DNA from: Nomia melanderi
Taxonomy: Eukaryota > Arthropoda > Insecta > Hymenoptera > Halictidae
Length of the DNA stretch: 64,000 nucleotides
Reading direction: 5' to 3'
Assembly (NCBI RefSeq): GCF_051020985.1
Contig: NC_135008.1
Span: 4,960,001 to 5,024,000 of the forward strand
In this document: one piece after another, positions 57,240-64,000 of the stretch
Numbering within the stretch: the first letter of the stretch is position 1
How the letters are laid out: every line of letters starts with the position of its first letter
Program-made: the position numbers and the translations under genes
The notes under the pieces: generated by a model
The model's database searches: none
Told to the model about the DNA's origin: nothing
Seen by the model: only the letters and a program-made list of their open reading frames with translations

Positions 57240-58350
57240 TCTTTAAACATTCTTCTATATATTCTAGCAATCATCTTCTGCAACTAATCTTCCATTGCAA
57301 TTAATTTTACGTCATTAGCATCGCGAATCTTTGCTCACGCCGAAACATAAATTATGGGGCAAAGTTGTTTTATTTCTATCTTTCGTATGTTAACCCTTTG
57401 CACTCCGAAGTTTCTCACTAGAAATATTTCAACATTTTCTGATGAGATGAAGACGATATTTTGTAAAACCAACTCGACGAGAAATTCACGTAATTGGCGG
57501 ACAAAATTATTTTACGTCAATATTTCTCAGATTGATGCATTATATGAAGCATAATATTAAATATAAAATTTTATAGCTCCACTGTAGGAAATCCCGAGTA
57601 CAAAAGGTTAAGACCTTACTCAACATTTCATTATTTTGTTGCGTTCAATCAAATGAGGACTAATAGTCGCCTCTCGAGTGCAAATGGTTAAGAGTATTTT
57701 ATCCAAGATACCGTCGGTTCGTTCCACAAACCACCGAGCTTCTCGTCAGTCTCAATTGCAGGGCAGTTAGCGACGATCGAAGCAACTAATAGTCTTCCAT
57801 CGCAATTAATTTCGCATTGGAGGCGAGCATCACAGAACGTAGAGTTCACGATCGCATCGCGAACCTCTGCTCGCGCCGAAACATAAATTACGGGGAGAAG
57901 TTGTTTCATTTCTGTTTCACGTGTCAACCCTTTGCGGTCCGAAGTGCAGGTTTCTCACTTTGAGGTTCACATCGACAGTTCATTCAATTGCAGCTTAATA
58001 TGACGCTATTTATTTATGCAAGAACATTTGGGAGTCATCGAAATTACCTTTAAATGGTACAATTGATACTACAGATAAATATAGAAAAAATTGTTAAACC
58101 AGGTAGAAATTGCAATAAAATAGAATGTCGAGTCTGACATAGGACTGCTAAGGGTTAATACCTTGTTCGACATTCTATATCGAATTCTTCATTTTATAAT
58201 TTTGTTGCGTTCAATCAAATGCCGATTAACAGTCGCCTCTCGAGTGCAAATGGTTAAGAGTATTTTATCCAAGATACTGTCGGTTCATTTCGCAAACCGC
58301 CGGGCTCCCTCTCGTCAATCTCAATTGCAGGGCAGTTAGCGCGACGATCA
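57240..58350. repeat. Tandem segmental duplication, about 540-567-bp period, including family A ends
   Basis: GCATCGCGAA(T/C)CT(T/C)TGCTC with GCCGAAACATAAATTA.GGGG recurs at about 57,320 and 57,856. AAGAGTATTTTATCCAAGAT with CAATTGCAGGGCAGTTAGCG recurs at 57,690 and 58,256. TTAA-element ends (57,390, 57,611, 57,691, 58,158, 58,257) were carried along or inserted afterwards. Confidence 0.75.
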
Positions 58351-58740
58351 AACTCGGTCGATGAATTCGTCGCTGCCCTCGGCACCTGTCCAGGTCCATC
58401 TGTCAGGCCCTATATGGGAGACCTCAACAGCCGCACACGACCCCCGACCGCAACGGACGTAAGTTCATCTAGCACGTGTACCGTACAAATCGAAAACAAA
58501 TTGTACACCCGTGGACCCCTTTCGGGACACGTCCGTCGCGGTATCGGGAGATTCCCGGCCCGTTCTGAAACCGCACCGACTCCCGCAACAAAGCTGTCCG
58601 AGCGTCTCCGCGCGAGCCCCGACGTTCCGTTTGTAGGACACTTCAATCTCCTGCCCTTTGAATTCACCTTTGATCGGAGGAAACGATATCGCGAGGTGAC
58701 AAGCCAACGTTTCTTACGCCGTACAGAGGACGACCTAAAA
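58351..58740. other. GC-rich block, no supported gene
   Basis: 111-codon + strand frame (58,414-58,749) lacks ATG start and domain; it overlaps two minus-strand frames. It ends at the tandem array. Confidence 0.4.
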
Positions 58741-59290
58741 ATAAAATAGCAATTGCTGGGATCATGCTGGGCTGCGTCAAAGATCTCTCGTAAGGAACTA
58801 TGAAATTTATCGAGGATCTAGATTCTTTGAGATGAGTGGCTTGTATCTTTTCCAGATCGAGGATATTTTCTTTAGCAAAAATAAAATAGTAATTGTAGGG
58901 ATCATGCTGCGTTAAAGATCTCTTCTAGTTAGGAAGTATGAAATTGATCGAGGATCTAGATTCTTTGAAATGAGTCGCCTGTATCTTTTCGAGATCGAGG
59001 ATATTTTCTTTAGCAAAAATGAAATAGCAATTACTGGAATCATGCTGGCTGTCAAAGATTTCTTCTAGTGAGGAACTATGAAATTTATCGAGGATCTAGA
59101 TTCTTTGAGATGAGTCGCCTGTGTCTTTTCCAGATCGAGGACATTTTCTTTAGCAAAAATAAAATAGCAATTGTAGGGATCGTGCTGCGTCAAAGATCTC
59201 TAGTAAGGAACTATGAAATTGATCGAGGATCTAGATTCTTTGAGATGAGTGACCTATGTCCTTCCGAGATCGAGGATATTTTCTTTAGTA
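58741..59290. repeat. Four-copy tandem array, 138-140-bp unit
   Basis: Units start at A(A/T)AAAATAGCAATTG-like words at 58,741, 58,881, 59,019 and 59,159 and carry GATCGAGGATCTAGATTCTT and AGATCGAGGATATTTTCTTT. Divergence among copies is about 5-10%. The unit is not a multiple of three; the 100-codon frame through it is not a gene. Confidence 0.9.
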
Positions 59291-60014
59291 TCAGTATTTT
59301 TCAGAATATTCAGAATTTATTTGTTTCCAAACGGAACTGTAAATTTCATTCAGCGAAGAATACATTTTAGAGACAATCATTGTAATGAAACTGAGGATCA
59401 GTGACAGATGTTCTCTCACCAGCAGATATTACTTTCCGCTGGAATTTATTTTCGAAGCTTTTCATCCGCGCGTCGATCATTCAAATTCCCTCTGTCCTTC
59501 GCCACGCGTGCTCCGAAGTTCACCCTAATTCTTTCGAACCGCGTAATAAACGAGCGGAGCTGCTCGCGGCGACAAAACCAATTGTCCTCGGAATGGAGAC
59601 AAATTGAGATTCGAAGTCCGCGATTGATACCCGCCGGTCGGACGCGGCACCGCCATCTTCCCATGGAAGAGGGAAGACGGACGCGGTGAGAAGTGGGACG
59701 ACGCTAAATCGTCGATAATGAGAATTCGGTGCCAGGCGGAATTATCCGTGAGCGGTGGCAACATCCGGTAATTTTTGCGCGAAAGTCAAAGAACTTCTGC
59801 TAGAATGGGGGATGGAGCGACGAGCTTCTCTTAAATTAAAGCTGAAATACCGTAGAACAATTATGAATAACTTCGGAACTTGAGAAGATTGATTGAAGTT
59901 AATGTTTCTTGAACAGACTTGAAGTTTCTTCAAAATATCGACGTTAATCAATCTTCTCGGGATCAAAACTCATTCCGCCTGGTATCTACGCGTTTCTCCT
60001 GTATTCTACAGTAT
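59291..60014. other. Mixed DNA, no supported gene
   Basis: Overlapping frames of up to 93 codons on both strands without domains. AT-rich at both ends. Confidence 0.4.
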
Positions 60015-60183
60015 TTGACACTAGAGCTACCAGTCAAAATGACTGGTTTCGATTTTTTTGTTTAGCAATTATTGATATCTTCGAAATGATTTTGAAAATG
60101 AATAGTTTCATGTGAGTACTATAATGAATGTCTGAAGAAATTGAAAATAATCTGTTACAATTTTTATGGGAATTGCATATTAA
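60015..60183. mobile_element. TTAA-type element with ACCAGTCA palindrome, right end unclear
   Basis: TTGACACTAGAGCT (family D-like start, TTAA decayed to TTGA) leads straight into the perfect-arm palindrome ACCAGTCAAAATGACTGGT (60,030-60,048). The right border is taken as the TTAA before the next element. Confidence 0.5.
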
Positions 60184-60412
60184 TCGTATTAAATAATTTC
60201 ATGGAGCAAAATACAAAAAATAAGAAAAATATAACATTAAATCATTTGATTTGCGTTATCATTATTGCGCGTTGATCTGAATGTCACTGCATTAGGTAGC
60301 GTTATGTGTAATATAGAAATGTTTTCAAATAGTCATCGTTTAATTGAGTGAATTGTAGCAATTTGATTTGGTTGAGGGTCACCGGTGACCCCCGCGGCGT
60401 TCAACGTGTTAA
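60180..60412. mobile_element. Family C TTAA element (about 233 bp)
   Basis: The right end has GGGTCACCGGTGACCC and GCGTTCAACGTGTTAA; the interior matches 45,936-46,179. The left terminal repeat is damaged, so the start is approximate. Confidence 0.75.
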
Positions 60413-60566
60413 TACTAACCAATAGAGATACACAAATTAGATACATTTTTCTTAGTGGAAACAGGAACAGACGGAAGACTGTAAATTGAAGAATCAATTA
60501 ACGACAAAATAGGAATCGATATAAAATTCACAGAACAAAAGAAAACGCAGGTACGGTTAGTATCAA
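60409..60566. mobile_element. Family G TTAA element (158 bp)
   Basis: TTAATACTAACC and the inverted right end TTGATACTAACCGTACC match. The opening TTAA is the last of the family C copy. Related to 12,785-12,955. Confidence 0.65.
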
Positions 60567-60599
60567 AATATAAAAAACAACAATAAGATTGTATCTTCC

Positions 60600-60717
60600 G
60601 TTAGCGTTATGTATAATATAGAAATGTTTTCAAATAGTCACCGTTTAATCAAATGAATTGTAGCAATTTGATTAGGTTGGGGGTCACCGGTGACCGCCGT
60701 GGTATTCAACGTGTCAA
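60600..60717. mobile_element. Family C right-half fragment
   Basis: GCGTTATGTATAATATAGAAA, then GGGGTCACCGGTGACC and GGTATTCAACGTGTCAA; the right half duplicates the copy at 60,180-60,412, with TTAA decayed to TCAA. Confidence 0.75.
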
Positions 60718-61740
60718 ACTTTAATTGCAAAAGCGAAAGTTCGTCGTTCTACCTCGATTCCATCGAGAGTTCCCCGATTTCCACGCAAAAATCAATGTTC
60801 CCGTTGCGCGGCGTTCCCGGGACCGCTTTCGGCGGAAAGATGATACGCGCCGGTTCGGCACGCAAGAAACTTGAACCGTGTCGCGACTCGTGGGTTTCGT
60901 TGTAAAGAAATGTTCGTTCGCGCTCGCGCTCGCGGCGTCGTCGATGCCGCGTCGCAACTGGGTCAAAGAATTTTAATCGCGTCGCCCCGATGCAAATTAC
61001 ACGCGGTCTTTTGCGCGGAATAATTCTCGACCGAAAGCTCGTCGAAACTAGTTCCCGAGAGACAGAGGGGTAGTGAGAGAGAGAGAGTCTGGGTGGAAAG
61101 TAGAATAGGGTGGATGGCGGATGAACCGGGTGGTTCCCCGTGGGAATTGTTACTTGCGCGCGACACGTTCGCCGATTACACGGCTTTCTTCGCAGTTTTA
61201 ATTCCTGCGGGCCGCCGCTCCCTCGGTGATTATTTCATCCGGGCGACGATTAATGATTAACGGTTTAATTAGCGGCCGAACGAATTTCCCGAGGAGAGGC
61301 TCGTGACGCGGGATAGAGAATTATAATCGTATCTGGGCCGGTTATTAAACGGCATTCGAGTCGATTCCGCGTGGAAGAACGGTTAAAGAGTTCTTTTTCG
61401 GGACGGCTACACCGTGGGAATTCCATTTCACGCGTCCGCGGAGAGCGGCGGATAATTAATCGGGCTCGTTTTAGAGCGATTGAATATTATTAGTGTTAGA
61501 TCGCACGGTTCCGCCGCGGATACGACCGAATTCGACGCGACAACGATACGAAACGCCGGCGGGGCTTATTCCGTATTTTTCTAGCACGTAATCATTCGGT
61601 GTGGGAATTTTCCATTTGTTATCTGTTTTCATAAATTAGCTCGTCAGAGTGTACGTCCCTGTACCGGCGATCCAATTATTGCGCATTCCCGCGCTTCATT
61701 TAATGATCGCGCGCCCGAATCGTTTGTTACATGGCAATTC
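60718..61740. other. GC-rich unique block with an ATTA-rich patch; no supported gene
   Basis: 61,247-61,275 reads ATTAATGATTAACGGTTTAA then TTAGCGG, a cluster of homeodomain-type TAAT/ATTA cores in CpG-rich surroundings. (GA)n is at about 61,075-61,087. Frames are short. This could be a conserved non-coding element, but that is inference. Confidence 0.35.
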
Positions 61741-62490
61741 GTTTCGCGGAATCAATTGCGTAAAATCCTTTCGATTTACGGCGATGCCACAATGGAAGGA
61801 ACATAAAAGTTTCGTTTAATGTTACGCCTGGAACGCAATGAATCAATAAAATCGAGTCTATTCGTTACTGATTATTACGACGAATGTGAATTCCGTGAAA
61901 TCCTTTCGATTTACGGCGCCACCACAATGGAAAGAAGAGAAAGATCTTTAATATTAAACCTGAAATATAATGAATTAATAAAATCAAGTCTGTTCGTTGC
62001 TAATTATTACAACGAATGTGCTCAAGTAGAGAAATTCGTTTCGTAGAATCAATTCCGTGACATCCTTTCGATTTACGGTGCTACCACAATGGAAAGAAGA
62101 GAAAAATGTCGTTTAATATTATACCTGAAACGTAATGAATTAATAATATCAAGCCTGTTCGTTGCTAATTATTACAACGAATGTGCTCAAGTAGAGAAAT
62201 TCGTTTCGTAGAATCAATTCCGTGACATCCTTTCGATTTACGGTGCTACCACAATGGAAAGAAGAGAAACATGTCCTTTAATATAAAACCTGAAACATAA
62301 TGAATTAATAAAATCAAGCCTGTTCGTTGCTAATTATTACAACGAACGTGCTCAAGTAGAGCAATTCGTTCCGTGAAATCATTTTAATTTACGGTGCTAC
62401 CGCAATGGAAAGAGAAAAATGTCGTTTAATATTATACCGGAAACGTAATGAATTAATGAAATCGAGTCTGCTCGTTACTAATTACCAGAG
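61741..62490. repeat. Five-copy tandem array, 135-165-bp units, mostly in-frame lengths
   Basis: TCGATTTACGG (or close variant) recurs at 61,771, 61,906, 62,068, 62,233 and 62,384, giving spacings 135, 162, 165 and 151. Three of four are multiples of three. One + frame reads repeatedly SSLFVANYYNECAQVEKF and ILSIYGATTMERRE, interrupted by the same TAG in two adjacent copies. Confidence 0.9.
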
Positions 62491-62942
62491 CGAACGTGCA
62501 AGCTCGATACGGAGGAGAGATGCGTTGAAGCCAGTGTTTTCGTCGAAGCGAGCGTTTAAAATACAGACTCCTTAGGTCGGTTGGCCGTCGACGTATAACC
62601 CGTCTTGTCGTTCTTCGGTCGAGTGGTTGGCATTCTTCGTTCCCATCGCGCTGGTCCGAGACGGAGGGTGCGAGGAAGGTGGCGATAACATCTCTATGAG
62701 ACCGGCTATGAATTTTTATCCAGGCCTGGCCGTGGGCTACAGGCCTACGGGCGAGTAACGAACGAATCGCGATGCCCCTAAAGAAAAAACCACTTACCCC
62801 GGTGAGCTCGTTTGACGATAAAAGTTATTGGCACGGCGATGACGTAACGGTAGGGCGGCGGGAAGACGACGGGGAAGGAGAAGATACCGGAGAGAGTCTG
62901 AATGGCTGGATGAAGACCGAGAACAGCTGGAACAGGAATGGT
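62491..62942 (+). other. Unique block between arrays with two tiny ATG ORFs
   Basis: A 20-codon ORF (62,696-62,758, MRPAMNFYPGLAVGYRPTGE) and a 57-codon ORF (62,772-62,945, starting MPLKKKPLTP and acidic later) lie in GC-rich unique DNA. The second contains CCG|GTGAGC, a donor match after codon 10. Neither resembles a known family; coding is unproven. Confidence 0.2.
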
Positions 62943-63640
62943 TAATACGTTGATTGCTATGGTCATTAATGGCCGGTGCTTTTGAATTGCTCGACATCAA
63001 TTACATAAGACGGTCGGTCGAACAGAAATATTTAGTAACTCGCTGATGCCTTGATTGCTACGGTTGCCTATGCCTGGCGCTTTTGAATTACTTGAAATTA
63101 AGTAAGATGATTGATACAATAGAAATATTTAGTAACTGGCTGAATGCCTTGATTGCTACGGTTGCCTGCGCCTCGCGCTTTCGAATTGCTTGAAATCGAT
63201 TAAATAAGACGATTGATCAAACAGAAATATTTTGCTACTAGCTGAATACTTTGATTACTATGGTTGGCGATACTTGACGCTTTAAATTGCTAGAAACCAA
63301 TTAAATAAGACAATTCGTTGAATAGAAATGTTTAACAACCAGCTGAATACCTTGATTGCTACGGTTGCCTATGCTTGGCGTTTTGAATTGCTAGAAATCA
63401 ATTAAATAAGACGATTGATTAAAGAGAAATATTTAACAACTAACTGAATGCCTTGATTGCTACGGTTGCCCATTCTTGGCGCTTTTGAATCACCTGAAAT
63501 CAATTAAATCAGTCGATTCGTTGAATAGAAATATTTAACAACCACTTGAATACCTCGATGGCTACGCCTTTCCAATGTTTGGCGCTTCGAATTGCTAGAA
63601 CCAATGAAATAAGACGGTTCCTCCAGAAATGTTTAGTATC
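62943..63640. repeat. Seven-copy tandem array, 98-102-bp unit
   Basis: CTTGATTGCTACGGTTGCC-like starts occur at 62,951, 63,052, 63,150, 63,252, 63,353, 63,454 and 63,555. Each is followed by GGCGCTTTTGAATTGCT and AATAGAAATATTTA. Not a multiple of three; no coding. Confidence 0.9.
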
Positions 63641-64000
63641 TAACTAAACAACAGTGTAACGCAACGGCTACGATACCGAATAATTAGTCCTAATACAATT
63701 TTTCTGTACTCCGAAAGGAAAGGTCTCAGTCGACGCGTTCAGCAGAAATTGGCCAGCCACTCCGCCTCGGTCCCGATTACCGAGGAATCACGTCCCGCGG
63801 CTTTTTTAATAAGACCTATAACTCGCCGGAGTCCAACAGTATCTCTCACGCGATCGGGCGCAATACCGAGTTATGAAGTTACCGCGAAACCGACGCCGGA
63901 ACTTCTAATATCGTCGGCTAAATTTTTCTGCGAAATCCTCCGGCCCATCCTTCACCGCCCTTCGCCGCTAACTCCCGTATTAATAAAGTTCCCCGTTTAA
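63641..64000. other. GC-rich end segment, no complete gene
   Basis: An open frame from 63,749 to the window edge (83+ codons) starts at a TTG-type codon rather than ATG and shows no domain. It may continue outside. Confidence 0.3.

Noticed and set aside
61819..62046. 75-codon ATG ORF inside the 61.7-kb array
   Set aside because: It is part of the tandem array and ends at the TAG shared by copies. Kept as a finding on the array, not as a gene.
58741..63640. CRISPR-like direct repeats
   Set aside because: Units of about 100-165 bp repeat along their whole length without unique spacers, and the genome context is eukaryotic.

Overview
The window reads as non-coding or intronic DNA of an animal, most probably an insect and plausibly a hymenopteran (bee-like). 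The evidence is compositional. CpG is plentiful in the GC-rich blocks, GC-rich unique DNA alternates every 0.5-2 kb with AT-rich repeat DNA, and there are no dense long reading frames, operons or ribosome-binding sites. The species assignment is inference. No complete protein-coding gene can be supported. The long open stretches either begin at non-ATG codons, lie in stop-poor GC-rich DNA, or are translations of tandem repeats.

The best-supported content is mobile and repetitive DNA. At least eight kinds of short (about 150-250 bp) elements begin and end at TTAA and carry short inverted ends, as expected of non-autonomous (MITE-like) piggyBac-type elements. Many carry a family-specific palindrome 14-23 bp inside one end, usually with a GTCA-N2-4-TGAC core. 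Elements repeatedly abut and share a single TTAA (about 2.6, 10.2, 13.0, 14.4, 32.6, 39.0-39.2, 49.6 and 60.4 kb). There is also a pair of about 360-bp solo-LTR-like copies (28.0 and 50.8 kb), an inverted pair of LTR-like fragments (3.9 and 22.8 kb), a possible non-LTR retroelement scrap (2.3 kb) and several other dispersed or tandem duplications.

Tandem arrays: three 8-bp-unit minisatellites (16.6-17.2, 24.1-24.5, 30.5-31.0 kb), a 41-42-bp array bounded by inverted repeats (46.4-46.8 kb), a 35-36-bp array (33.9 kb), and three adjacent but unrelated satellite-like arrays of about 140, 135-165 and 101 bp (58.7-59.3, 61.7-62.5, 62.9-63.6 kb).

Gene-related signals are weak and all on the + strand. 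The longest repeat-poor, CpG-rich stretch (51.2-56.9 kb) has the look of a promoter and 5' exon region. It holds a 62-codon ORF with a hydrophobic start (52,957) and an 68-codon open exon candidate ending at a good splice donor (55,044). Possible short exons lie at 32,972-33,036 and 40,903-40,928, a hydrophobic small ORF at 34,460-34,660, and a juxtaposed acceptor/donor resembling a recursive-splicing site at 31,087. A reasonable reading is that the window covers the 5' region and/or giant introns of one or more + strand genes whose main exons lie elsewhere; transcript data would decide.
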